A stretch of 15,184 bases of DNA from Gonium pectorale (taxonomy: Eukaryota > Chlorophyta > Chlorophyceae > Chlamydomonadales > Volvocaceae): assembly GCA_001584585.1 (NCBI GenBank), contig LSYV01000005.1, positions 547,822 to 563,005 of the forward strand, written 5' to 3'. This document shows positions 1-9,635 of this stretch, in pieces; within the stretch, counting starts at the first letter, position 1, and every line of letters begins with the position of its first letter. Position numbers and translations under genes: made by a program. The notes below the pieces were generated by a model, which saw nothing but the letters and a program-made list of their open reading frames with translations, made no database searches and was not told the DNA's origin.

Positions 1-989
1 GCACCTCTGTCTTCGTTGTGATCTCCGCCTCTGGCCGTTCCCGCAGCCCCTCCGTCTTAAGCGACAGATCCGGCTCGTCCACGCCGGCCTCCTCCACCTG
101 CGAGCGCGTCAGCGGGGTTCACCGGGTCGGAGTGGGTTTCGATAGGGAATAGGCGGGAGGCGGGGGAGGGGATAGGGATAGGGATAGGGAAAGGGGGGTA
201 CGTGAGAGCTGCTGCACCCGGCACTGATCATCCGGACCGGCCCGCTCCGAAAGGGGTATAAGGCAGAGGGACATGATACTGGAGCGCAGACGACAAGCTT
301 GAGGCTATGTGCACGGCCAGGGTAACGAGGGTGTGTTCATCGTGGGGCCAGAAGGGACTGAGAGGCGCTGGTCAAGGCAGGAACGGGTCAATCCGCGTCG
401 GTCGTACAGCCAGGGGGCTAGGCTCGTTAGGTGCTTGGTCCGTCCAGCCGCCCTCCAACAACTCGCGCTGGCAGGCCTGAGCGAATACCAATCAGTGCCC
501 TGCCTACGCGGGCCCAACTACCCCCACTTTGGCCGCCCAAGGGGTTGCACAGCTTGCCCAGCGAGCCAGAACAGCTGCCCCGTTCTGCGCTGCGTTGAGC
601 GGCGTTGAGGGCCAGAAGCCGTGAGCCAGAACCGCACCGCACCTGAGCAGACGCCTGCAGCTTGTCGGCTACGTCCTTGACGGCTGCCGACTCCCCGCCG
701 AAGCCGGGAGGCGGGCCCTCCTCTTCGGCCTCGTCGGCCCATGATTTCTTGGGCGTGCCTGTGGGTAGAGGCCAAGGGGCTGGGTCGTGAAGGCGACCGT
801 GGGCCACCGACTGGGCTCGGTAGACCATGCAGCATTGTGCAACAAGACATTTGAAACTACCTACCTGCTGCGGGCAGCGTCGCCGCCGCGTCGCCACCCG
901 AAGCCTGCGATGGGCAGCCAGATCCTCAGCGCCCGAAGGTACAAGAAGCCTACGTATGTAACTACTGGCAGCTTCTAAATGCCTACCAT
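1..989 (-). CDS. 5' part of a gene with acidic N-terminus, possibly a Dbp5/DDX19/LOS4-like DEAD-box helicase (runs off left edge)
   Basis: Four exons join in frame on the minus strand: 989-987 (only the ATG), 904-865, 758-643 and 97-1, giving the first 85 residues. Introns are GTAGGC..GCAG, GTAGGT..ACAG and GTGCGG..GCAG, and phases agree at every junction (0, 1, 0). The protein starts MASGGDAAATLPAAG, then has a Lys-Lys-Ser-Trp-Ala-Asp motif (residues 17-22) followed by an acidic run and Pro-rich stretch, then VDEPDLSLKTEG near residues 59-70. From memory, Dbp5/LOS4 mRNA-export helicases begin with a similar 'K-W-D plus acid run, then L-S-L-K-E' tail before the Q motif and core. The translation factor eIF3g also has a SWAD-acidic start and is an alternative. 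No helicase motif lies inside the window, so the family call is tentative, but that this is coding is fairly well supported. The last exon may end near position 5 (GAG|GTGC). Confidence 0.5.
141..198 (+). repeat. GATAGG/ATAGGG hexamer repeats and G-tracts (G-quadruplex motif)
   Basis: A bit more than three tandem hexamers at 171-190 follow a related GATAGGGAATAGG stretch at 141-153, and six or more G3+ tracts lie between 155 and 198 with loops of about 3 bases. They sit inside the 545-base third intron (642-98) of the minus-strand gene, so the transcript carries the C-rich strand. Confidence 0.7.
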
Positions 990-1232
990 GATAAGAATGT
1001 AGCTTGAGCAAACGCGCTGGCACAACAAAGTGTCAAAGGCGACGAAGTGAGAAGAAGGACTGTTTGTTTCAAGACGAAGACAGTTCCGCGGAAGCGTAGG
1101 CACTGACAGGAATGACGAATTGCGCCGTTGGGATACATATGGGCATTGCGCTCCGAAAACGCTGAACGAACGCTCTTTTTGCAGTCAGAAGCTGCGCGGA
1201 GGCACAGCAACCGCAATTTTACCGTTGGAAAG
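990..1232. promoter_or_regulatory. Short head-to-head (bidirectional) promoter region
   Basis: This interval separates the minus-strand ATG (989-987) from the inferred plus-strand ATG at 1233, so both genes' promoters and 5' UTRs must fit in 243 bases or overlap neighbouring sequence. It is less GC-rich than the flanking coding exons. I see no clear TATA box. The boundary on the right depends on which plus-strand start is used (1233 or 1291). Confidence 0.45.
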
Positions 1233-2888
1233 ATGTCAGTCCATGGGGAAACGCCACAGGTGCGTTTGCCCGACCCGCGACACTTGCCCCATGGATATGG
1301 CCCTTGCTCATACCCACCGCGGCTTGGCGTACCCGCAGGTCGCTGAGCGCGGCACGACCTTCCTGGGTCGCCCGGCGGTTGTGTGGACCCTTGGAACCAG
1401 CAGCGGCAGCAAGAGCGGCGAGGGCGGCGAGCGCTCCCACAAGCGGTCGCGGCCGACGGACGCGGGGGGCGCGGGTGGCGCCGATGGAGCGCCAGGGGGG
1501 GTACAGCAGGTGGGGTGGGAAGTACGTCCGGCCCATGGAAGAGGCAGGCGGGGCCTCCACGCGCGGCAGGAAGTTGCGGAGATTTCCGTGCTGTCAGTTT
1601 CGTGACGCCCGCCCCAAACGTTTGGCTTGACTGGGGGCCGGCCAAGCGGGGCAGCCATAGAGAGACCCCAACTTCCGGATTTCCGGCTTTGTACCCTGCG
1701 CTGGCAGCTCTCCGGGCACGCCCCGCGTGGCCCGTCAGCACCCGATGTCGGGGCCCAACGCAGCCGGGCCAACCTCGCCTCGTACCAGGTTGCCCGCTCG
1801 ATGTTGCGGGCCCACCGCCTGGGCGTGCTAGTGCCCATCATTTACTCCGCTGACCCGGCCACCGGGACGGCAGTGGCGGAGGCGGTGCCGGGCAGGCGGC
1901 TGGCGGAGCTGATGGCCGAGGCAGCGGGGGCGGTGCCGGGGACGCAGGCGGAGGAGCCCTCGACAGCGGAGCCGGGGAAGGCGGCGGAGGCTGGTGGTGA
2001 GGCCGGCGCTCAGGAGGCGCGCGCCGAGGCGGGAGGGATACCTGCAACGGCGGCGGAGCCGGCAGGGGCAGCGGCCGCGGCGACGGCGCCGGCGGATGCG
2101 CCGGCGGCGACCGGCCCAAGTGGGAAGCAAGCAGCGGCGGCGGGTAGGTGGCAGCGGCGGCATGGAGGGCGGTGCATGTGAACGGGCGCCATCTGCCGGG
2201 ATCAGCCTTTAATGGCCTCTGACCGAAGTCACTGAGGCGGCACCAGGGCCCGGGGCTGCGGCGCGGGTGGGCGCATCCGAGCCTGCAGACCAGGTCCGAG
2301 GCCGCTGGTGATACAAGGCCCGTCGGAGGTGACGTAGCCTCCGACGGTTGTCGCGCAAAGACCACGGAACGGTTACATCCAGTCCTCTGCTACAGCACCT
2401 CAGCCCACCGTGTTCCCGGCCCATGCCGTGTGGGCGGCCATGGGCGGCGGTAATCCTCCGCCTGGCGTGCCCTGCTTGCCTTCCTGCTCACCCTCGCAGC
2501 TCCGTCCCCTCGGGTCCTCTCACCTTTGGCGCCCACGTCCCCCACGTCCCCCACCCCGCACCCGCACCCGGCAGACCTCCCTCCGGAGCTCTCCCGCGCG
2601 GCCGCCGCCCTGGGCCGCTCGCTGGCCTCCCTGCACGACGGCGGCCAGGTGCACGGCGCCCTCAGCGGCCGGGCGGTGCTGCTGCGGGAGGGGGACGGAG
2701 CCGTGGTGAGCGCTGCGCCGCGACGCGCCGTGTGGATGGGGGGACGGGGCAGGGTGCAGGGCGCAGGGTGCAGGCGGGAGCGGGCGAGGGCGTGTGCGGG
2801 AGAGAACGAGGACGGGCGCGGGTGGGCGGAGGCACAGGCTGTCCACAGGTCCCGCTGCGCGGCTGCCCGCGCGTGCCGTCGTCCTGTC

Positions 2889-2925
<37 letters not shown>

Positions 2926-4281
2926 ACATCACTTTCGCGCTTACGCTCGTCGTATGCGTTTTCCTTTTCAACACACACACATACACACGCGTGCCCACAG
3001 CCCTCCCCCGCATTGGCCTGCCGGCTTGACCTTTCTCGCATGATTGCTCGCCTGTTACACTGACCACACGCCGTTCGACCAATACGCCCGTGTCCCTCCC
3101 GTTCCGCGCCGTCGTTCTGTGTGCACCACCGCCCTTGCTTTTCATTGAACGACCCCACGCGGACGATCGGACCCCCGCAGGTCCTCACGGACTTCCGTCG
3201 CTCCTACAACTCCATCGTGCCGCTGGACAAGGCGTCGGACCTGGCGGGGCTGCAGGCGGCGCTGGCAGAGGAGGCGACTGCGGGCGCAGGGGCGGGGTCG
3301 ACGGCAGCGGCAGCGTTGGCAGCGCAAGTGGTGGGTAGGATGGCGCTACGACCGCGGCATGGCACCGGCCGCAACGGGGGGCGTCACCACCTCCACCTGC
3401 GCCAGGGCCGATGTACGACCCCCGACACGTGCATGTGCATGGACTGCGAGCTCAGCGTACGGACGGGCGGGTTGGCGTCGCCCAGCCGGGGGCGCAGGGA
3501 GATGGCCCGACCCGTCGTTGCGTCGGCGGTCAACTGGGTCGCTTGCCTCCTGGCACTGCAGCCGTGGAAGCTCTGTAGGCACTCTTGTCCTGATACCGTT
3601 CTGCCACGGTGTAGGCTTTGAAAGTGCTCCCTTGGGTGCTGCCCTCTTCTCCGCACCTCGCAGTACGACGCACTGCTGGCCACGTACCGCGCCTCCTCAC
3701 GCTACTGGTCGGCGGTGCACAACAAGATACCCGAGGGTGAGCACGAAAGGGGAGGGGGTGGGGGAGTCCTCAGTCCGAAAGCGTGGAGTCGTTGACTGCT
3801 GGAAGCGTCCGGCGGCCGGCGCAAAGCCGGCGTCCGAGGCGCCATACCGAGTTGGTGTTGTTGTTGGGGTGGGGGAAGGGTTGAGGCGGAGGCGGAGGCT
3901 GCGGGTCAGGGCGTCAGCCTGCCACCCAGGCAGCAGCGCATTGTCGCTGCCGAGGGAACGGTCCCAGCGCTCCCGCACCCGCACCCGCTCCCACACCCGC
4001 ACACCCGTCCACCGCGATGCGTTCCGCACTGCGGCGGGCGCCGGCCCATGTCCGCCTTGCATACAACCCCAAGGAGTCCGACCCCGTGTCCTCCCACTCC
4101 TGCGTGTCTTTGCCCGAAGTGCTGAGCGCTGGCCTCTGCCCACCTTGGGCTCCGCCCCGGCGGCGCAGCTCGCGCCGCCCTCGCCCGCTCGCAGCAGGCC
4201 CATGCCACCAAGCGGCCGCGCGCAGAGGAGCCGGCGGCCAACACCACCGACGCCGCCACCGGCGCTCCGGCAGCGACCTGA
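1233..4281 (+). CDS. Bud32/TP53RK (KEOPS)-like protein kinase-fold gene, probable pseudokinase
   Basis: Seven exons give a 366-residue frame: 1233-1259, 1339-1509, 1708-2143, 2575-2705, 3181-3330, 3664-3736 and 4169-4281 (stop TGA 4279-4281). All phases agree. Bud32 phosphorylates or assists Kae1 in KEOPS, the complex that makes t6A on tRNA. Family landmarks appear in order: FLGRPAVV (beta-2/3, residues 17-24), QVARSMLRAHRLGVLVPIIY (93-112; compare the Bud32 'EARxLLRxRRLGV' helix), SLASLHDGGQVHG (about 227-239), VLTDFRRSYNSIVPLDKASDL (256-276; compare 'LIDFGLS..P.DKAVDL'), YDALLATYRASS (306-317), and a basic C-tail with KRPRAEE. Key residues differ: Trp-25 follows the beta-3 strand where Lys is expected, Val-94 replaces the helix Glu, and the HGDLTTSN loop reads HGALSGRA (Ala-240 for Asp, Ala-245 for Asn). 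Only the Asp of the DFG equivalent (DFR, 259-261) remains. An Ala/Glu/Gly-rich insert fills about 138-211. Exons 1-2 are the least certain: translation could start at ATG 1291 without intron 1, and exon 2 could end at 1521. Confidence 0.75.
2891..2988 (+). repeat. (AC)17 microsatellite plus a second imperfect AC run
   Basis: A perfect run of 17 AC units occupies 2891-2924. A second, interrupted AC run (with one AT) lies at 2970-2988. Both are inside the fourth intron (2706-3180) of the Bud32-like gene. Length variation between strains is likely. Confidence 0.95.
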
Positions 4282-4622
4282 TTGAGTGGGGCGGGGTTGG
4301 GTGGTCACTCGGTTGCAGCAGCAACCCGTATGCGGGGCAGCGAGGCAAGCGGGGCCCGCGACGAGGCGGCGAGGCGGCCATGACTGCGAGGGATCCGTGG
4401 GGCGGCGAGGTGCGCACAGTGGTATGGTTGCCGGGCGGACCGGCGGACTGACGTGCTGGAGCCTTGTGCGGGAAAGGGGGCCTGCTGTTGGGTGCGCCGA
4501 TGCCAGCCCTTGGTAGGCAGGCTCTGGGGCCTGGGGCTCCTTGGCGGTGGCGTCACGAGGAGCACACGTGGCACGGCTGGCACCGCTGTCGGTCCTCGGT
4601 TGGCGGCTGCACGCCTGGGCGT

Positions 4623-4627
4623 TGTAA
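4623..4627 (+). terminator. TGTAA poly(A) signal for the Bud32-like gene
   Basis: TGTAA is the usual poly(A) signal of Chlamydomonas and its relatives, normally 10-20 bases before cleavage. This copy lies about 340 bases after the stop codon, giving a 3' UTR of roughly 350-360 bases. No earlier TGTAA was noticed on the plus strand after 4281. Confidence 0.55.
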
Positions 4628-5317
4628 TCGTGCCTGCCGTTTGCGGCGGCGGGCACCTTGGGTCCGCAGGCACCTAGTACTCCGCTTACACGGGAGCGAA
4701 GCGGCCCTCGGCTGCAGCGCCCGCGTGCGCCGGAGCGCGGCTGCGCTCTTTCAGCAGCCGGCCGGCTGGAGAGCCGTGCACACGTAGCGGCAGTTAGCTT
4801 AGCTCAGCAACCCGTCCATCACGCACAGGGCCATACCACACACACCCGCTCCATGCAGCAACGTTGCACCGTGCACGAGAGGGACGGCGTCTCATCGCCG
4901 GGGCGCCACACGGTAGTCATTAGTGTCATTCAGCCGCATGGCGGCCAGGCCCCCATGCTCCTCCTACGGCCGAGAAGCCAGGGCAACCGACATCGCCAAA
5001 GCGACCAGACAGCAGCACGCAGGCGCAGACGCCTGCGGCACAGTGCCGTCCATGCCTGCTGCACAGCGCACCCACTTGGCCGCAGCTGCCCAGCTCTCAT
5101 GCCTGTGTGCCCACGCATCACATCGTCCTCACTACCACAACCCCTCACCGTCTCTGTCGCGCCCGAGCGCAGCTGCCCCGGTCTCACCGGACATCCGATG
5201 GCCATACCCGCCAGCACCCCGTCGACAGACGCAGGGCTGCGCGGTATGTGGCCTGTAGGGGAAATAGATGCAAAATGGCGCGCGCGACCCCGCAAGCGTC
5301 ACAGCCATTGCCAACAG

Positions 5318-5350
5318 CAGCCGACCTCTGCCGGAAGCGGAGGTCGGCTG
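5318..5350. repeat. Strong inverted repeat: 14-bp stem, 5-base loop
   Basis: The left arm 5318-5331 (CAGCCGACCTCTGC) pairs with the right arm 5337-5350 (GCGGAGGTCGGCTG), with one G-T wobble and a CGGAA loop. It lies in the convergent non-coding region, so it could fold in a 3' UTR from either strand. Confidence 0.85.
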
Positions 5351-5946
5351 GGTGGGCGGGGCACCGCCAAGCCACACAGCCGGCGGAGCGGGGGTTGGGA
5401 AGATGACAACGGGGCCAGGCGACACGGGGCGGCCGCTCGGGCTGAAAAGCAAAACGTCTTCCTCCTGCCTATACAGCAACCGCGTCGAGAGTGCAAGACG
5501 CCGGCCGCGATCCGAACGAACACCGCGTTATCATGTACTGCATATAAAACACCGCATCTGCCGGGTACGGTCAAATGCAGCAAAGTTGAAGGATCAGACA
5601 CAAGAGCAGTAATAACAAAGTACCGGAAAGAGTCATTGCATGTTTGCTTCATGAGCGCAGCGCTGCCTCGGCGCCAGCTGCACCGCTTGCCGACCGACCT
5701 GGACGGCACTGCTGGACGACCCGTGGCGCGGGTCACCGCGCCAAGCCGCACCAGAGCCAGCCCACACACCAGACCCGACAGCACTTGCAAGTGATGATTG
5801 TTGTCTGGAGAGCCTCTTGGGACCGTCCGTCACACGCCCTGTGGCAGCACAGGGGTCATCCTCACGGGCCCCGAGCCTCAGGCCCAGACGGCACCCAATC
5901 ATTGATAAACATAACGAGAGGGGCGCGAGGGGCGCTCAACGCAGCG

Positions 5947-5963
5947 ATGCATGCAGCATGCAT
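5947..5963. repeat. ATGCATGC-A-GCATGCAT palindrome
   Basis: A perfect 8-base inverted repeat around one central A, made of alternating purine-pyrimidine ATGC units. It may be chance or a cruciform/Z-type sequence; no function is visible. Confidence 0.8.
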
Positions 5964-6107
5964 GCACACCCGCATGACCGTACGCCAACGGCCAAACGGC
6001 GCGCCGTACAGTGCGGTACCGTGCCAGAGCGCTGCCCGCCGCAGCCTCCGACCCATCCAGCCACGTAACGCTGTGGCATGCCCTGCGGTGCAAACGCCGC
6101 CAGTCCC

Positions 6108-6124
6108 CAAACAAACAAACAAAC
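6108..6124 (+). repeat. (CAAA)4 short tandem repeat
   Basis: Four CAAA units plus a terminal C in the convergent non-coding region. Confidence 0.9.
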
Positions 6125-7163
6125 GGCGGTTGCGATGGCCGCGCCAGGGCCACGGAGGCCTCCCAACGGGGGCGTGCCCAGGGCTGCCGGCGCCGCCGGC
6201 GGTAGGCCCCCACCTTCCGCCGCTGGCGCCGTGTCCGCGGCCCCCCGCATCTGCGACATACGGCCGATGCCGTACGCGCGACGGCCGAACCCCGTCACAC
6301 CGCTCATGAATACCCGGTCCTGCCGCCCCGCGGCCCGCAGCCACCCGCGACCCCCGCATAGAGTACATCTGCGACCAACGGTCCTTGACACGCGCGCCCC
6401 CTACCAAGCCATTCCACGCCGAGACGGGCTGAAAGTCGTGATAGTCGTGAACACACCGGTCCCCGTGCAAAGCAAGCCCGCACCCGCACCGCACCGACCG
6501 CACGACGCAAGGACAGCCCAGCGCCTGCCCGGCGTCACCGCCACGGACCCCGGACGCGCCGGCCTGGGCCGGTGTCTCCCGTCCGGCAGTCCCCAGCGGG
6601 GGGCCTACATGCACGTCATCTCTCCGCCCCCTCTCCGACGCGACGATTACCCGGGCACAAGCACACCTAAATCACTCGGTTAGTAAGTAATAAACGACCC
6701 GCTAGCCGGGTCGCAGCCGCTTGATGCATATTAGGGCAGCCGGGGCACAGCAAGCCCCCACTCGCCCGCCTACACACCACCCAACCACCGTGCAGCTCAA
6801 CACGCCTCCGAGAGCGGGCGGGGAGCGGTCGCCTGAACGCCGCGCGCCGCAGCGGGTCGTCCTCCCTTCCCATGCGGGGACGTTCCTCCCCGCGCTGCTG
6901 CCTGCCGCCGTGCGTTAGGTCATGCTCAGGGCTGTGCGGCCGAGAGGCCCGCGGCCACGGCCGTGGGCGCCGCCTCACGGCGGCACGCGGGCAGGCCAAC
7001 CGCCCGCTCGCAGCCCGTGCCCCGGCTCCAGCCGCCCGCTCCGCTGCACTTCCACCTTCCTCTCCAGATTGGTTTTCCGCTTCACTGCACCAACGGCCTC
7101 GACCCAGCGCCGCGGACCGCCTGCTTAGTACCAAGCCTGCGGCGCGCCCGTGCCCCCGCACCG

Positions 7164-9635
7164 TCAGCCGTCGTCCGAGGGCCGGCGCGCGGGGGGCGCC
7201 GCGGACATGCCGCTCTGCGTGAAGGGCGTCACCTCGTCGCCGCTCTCCCCAACCGCCTTGCTAGTCTGCGTCTCCGGTGGCTCCACGGCGACCGTGGCCG
7301 TGGGCATGGCTGCGCCCCCGGCGGCCGCCCCCCGGGGCGACGCCACCTCCCCGCCGTCGGCCGCCCCCGGCTTGGCCCCTTCGTCCTCCCAGTCGGCCTC
7401 CTGCAGTCCCAGGCGCGAGGCAAGGTGGGGTTTGACAGCACAGGTTCAGCGGCAACACACACGCTGGTGGCAAGCAGCCTTCTTCGTTGCCAGGGACCGA
7501 GACGTGCTTGGCTTGGCGTGGGGTCCCCCCCTCCAAGTCAGGGGGGAAGGGCGGGCCGGCTGTCGTTCATGCGCGTGATGCGCTTTGGTGCAGGCACTCA
7601 CTGCCCTGTCGGGTCCAGACGGACTCCTGGAACCAGGTCCGCAATTTCCGTCGGTGGGGTAGGCATTACAGGGGGCTGCAGGTGCGGGACCGCAGACGCA
7701 GTGAGATCACGCGCGTCCTTGGGTTGAACCGGGATCCACTATATGGTCCAGACGGCTGTCTGCGCGGTATCTTGTAAAGCCCTTAGAACGCGCCCCGCGT
7801 CCGGCGCAGGCGCGTGCACCTGCTCTTGGCAGATGACAATTTGCGACTGCCCCCACCCCACCTTGACGCCATCCTCCTCCTCCTCGTCCTCCTCGCACTC
7901 CATTTCGTCGTCTTCGTCGTCGTCCCCCATCGTCTCAATGATGATCCGCTCCATGCCCACCAGGTACTCCTTGAAGGTGATCTGCCCGTCCTTGGACCAG
8001 TCGAGCTGCGCGTGTCGGGGTCAACGGGGAGAGGAGCAGGGGGGGAGGGGGAAACAAACAGTCCGAGGGTGTGGCGTTGTTGACTGGGGAAAGGGGGGGA
8101 GGGCAGCAGGAAGAATGCAAAGTAGTACGCAGGTCTCATGTAGGAGGGGCGTGATAGCCGGAGAGGTATGGATCGCAGAAGAGCAGGATGAGGGGAGAGC
8201 CAGGGCGGGTGGGGTCGGGACGGCAGGCTGCCCAGCTACTAGCCCGCTCCCGCCCCCACACCATGCCCCGGCGCCCACACCGCTGAGACCGCGGCCCACG
8301 GCGGCAGCGACGACACACGTTCGCGCAGCACCCGCATTATTCGTCGTTAACGCCCTCGCCCGCTTTCACGAACCGCGGGAGCTGCCCCAGCGGGGTCCCG
8401 ATCCCTCGGCCCCACCCAACGCCGACGGTGCCCACCGTGCGAGTGTGACGATGGGACCGGGACCGGGACGGAGCAGTGGACCCGAGCTGGGAGCCCACCC
8501 ATCCGTGCTCGGGCCTGGTTCTGCAGGCGGTTCGCAGCCCTCTCGGCCCTAAGCCCCTCGCCTCGTGACCCTGCCACCCCCTTCACCCACCCACCTGGTC
8601 GAAGAGCTGGTCTGCGAGCGTCTTGCTGGCCTTGCGGCCAAACACACGTGTGCCGCTCTTTAGCGCCATGGCCAGCTCCTTGCGCTCAATGCAGCCGTCC
8701 GCGGACGAGTCGAAGAACATAAAGCTCTTCTCCATGAGGTCGAGGGCGGAGCGCACCTCCGGGCTGAAGATGGTGTTGCGCTTCAGCCGCGCGTCGATCA
8801 GATACACCACCTGGCGGGGCAAGTGGGGCGGTAAGGCAGGGTAGGGAGGATGCGCCGGGAGCTGGGATGGGTAGCGGCGTAGCGGGCGACCGCAAGAAGG
8901 GCGGGGGCGGCAGTGGCTATGTGGGACGGGGTTTCGATGGCTTGCGTGGCCTCAGCATAGTGCGTAATTCTGCGGGCAGCATTGCAGTGATGTGCAAATG
9001 GAGGACGCGAGCATAAGCTCCGACGTTGCCGCACGGGACTGACGTACGCGGGGATCACTTGGGCCCCTAGGGTTCCAGACCACGGCCGCCGCAAAACCCT
9101 GGGTGCCCGTGCACACCCCACCGGACATCGGGATTCTGCCATCGTTCGGAACCCACCATGTAGATGATGATGAGGTCTGGGTGCGTCACCGGCACGCGGT
9201 CGTCAACTTCGGGCATTGTGAGCACCTCTTTGAGGGTGTCCGTCTGGTTGAGCCACAGTTTCTTGTCGCACAAAGATCTGAATTGCCCCCAGTTCACCTG
9301 CATGACGCGCGGGCACGCGGGCGCGGGTTCAGACAGCGACCACCTGCTTGAGCACCGCCCGTGCCGCCCCAAGCGCCAGGCCCTTGTAAACCACAGATGC
9401 AGACTCTTACCTTGCCGGTTGGCGCCGTGACAATTGCGTACGCGTCACGAATCTTCTTGAACCCCAGCGTCAGCTTGGGCATTTGTAGCATGAGGTTATT
9501 GAACGAGCTTCGCTTTACGCTAAATGATTTTCTCCGTTTGGTTGTGATAACTGAATGGATGAGTTTTCGCTCCAGCGCCTCGCTGAGCGGAGACTCGGTA
9601 AACACAAAGGTCGACTTGCTGCTCACGCAACCCAT
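7164..9635 (-). CDS. Calmodulin-like protein of the plant CML21/CML22 type, lipid-anchor N-terminus, two canonical EF-hands
   Basis: Five exons (9635-9411, 9297-9157, 8810-8595, 8005-7862, 7400-7164) encode 320 residues; every intron is phase 0 with GT..AG ends. The protein starts MGCVSSKS: Gly-2 with Ser-6 fits N-myristoylation and Cys-3 palmitoylation, suggesting membrane attachment (inference). Residues 41-75 (KRSSFNNLMLQMPKL...) match the N-terminal EF-hand helix of CML21/22 (recalled 'SFN..I.KFPK'). Four EF-hand positions can be traced. EF1 (after residue 68) and EF2 (about 108-119) lack ligands. EF3 (156-167, D-S-S-A-D-G-C-I-E-R-K-E) and EF4 (196-207, D-W-S-K-D-G-Q-I-T-F-K-E) are canonical. 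EF4's LDWSKDG context is typical of the family ('MDWDKNG'). A very acidic run covers about 222-240, followed by an Ala/Pro/Glu-rich tail ending in a 79-codon last exon. The CML-like gene at 11492-14193 is its tandem paralogue. The last exon is inferred from acceptor, phase and a WEDE acidic start; if intron 4 is retained the protein ends instead at 7739. Confidence 0.8.

Larger units (their letters stand above)
4640..7163. other. Convergent intergenic / 3' UTR region with no supported coding gene
   Basis: The Bud32-like gene points in from the left and the first CML-like gene from the right (minus, stop at 7164). Its 3' UTR must occupy part of the right side. Open frames exist, including a 378-codon one on the plus strand at 4658-5794 and a 250-codon one on the minus strand at 5862-6614. 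Their products are His/Arg/Pro or Gly/Arg rich, show no domain I recognise, and use many codons rare in algal genes of this kind (GTA, TTA, ACA, GCA). I found no minus-strand TGTAA (plus TTACA) just after 7164. The only one noticed is at 4686-4690, which would mean a 3' UTR near 2.5 kb, or else a variant signal is used nearer the gene. Confidence 0.5.

Noticed and set aside
1828..2365. Arg/Pro-rich minus-strand frames opposite the Bud32-like third exon
   Set aside because: Shadow frames of a GC-rich Ala/Glu/Gly-coding exon on the other strand.
2390..3188. Long frames on both strands across the (AC)n repeat
   Set aside because: They translate the microsatellite as His-Thr or Cys-Val runs and lie across a well-supported intron of the Bud32-like gene.
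5299..5790. 163-codon minus-strand frame with a hydrophobic, signal-peptide-like start
   Set aside because: The rest is compositionally erratic and overlaps the hairpin; the hydrophobic start is short and could be chance.
5862..6614. 250-codon minus-strand open frame in the convergent region
   Set aside because: Gly/Arg/Cys/His-rich with no domain, no matching splice-linked exons and irregular codon use; more likely 3' UTR or intergenic.
7720..7745. GGTTCAACCC on the minus strand, resembling a tRNA T-arm (B box)
   Set aside because: The flanking 5-base stem does not pair, and no acceptor stem or anticodon arm can be placed around it.
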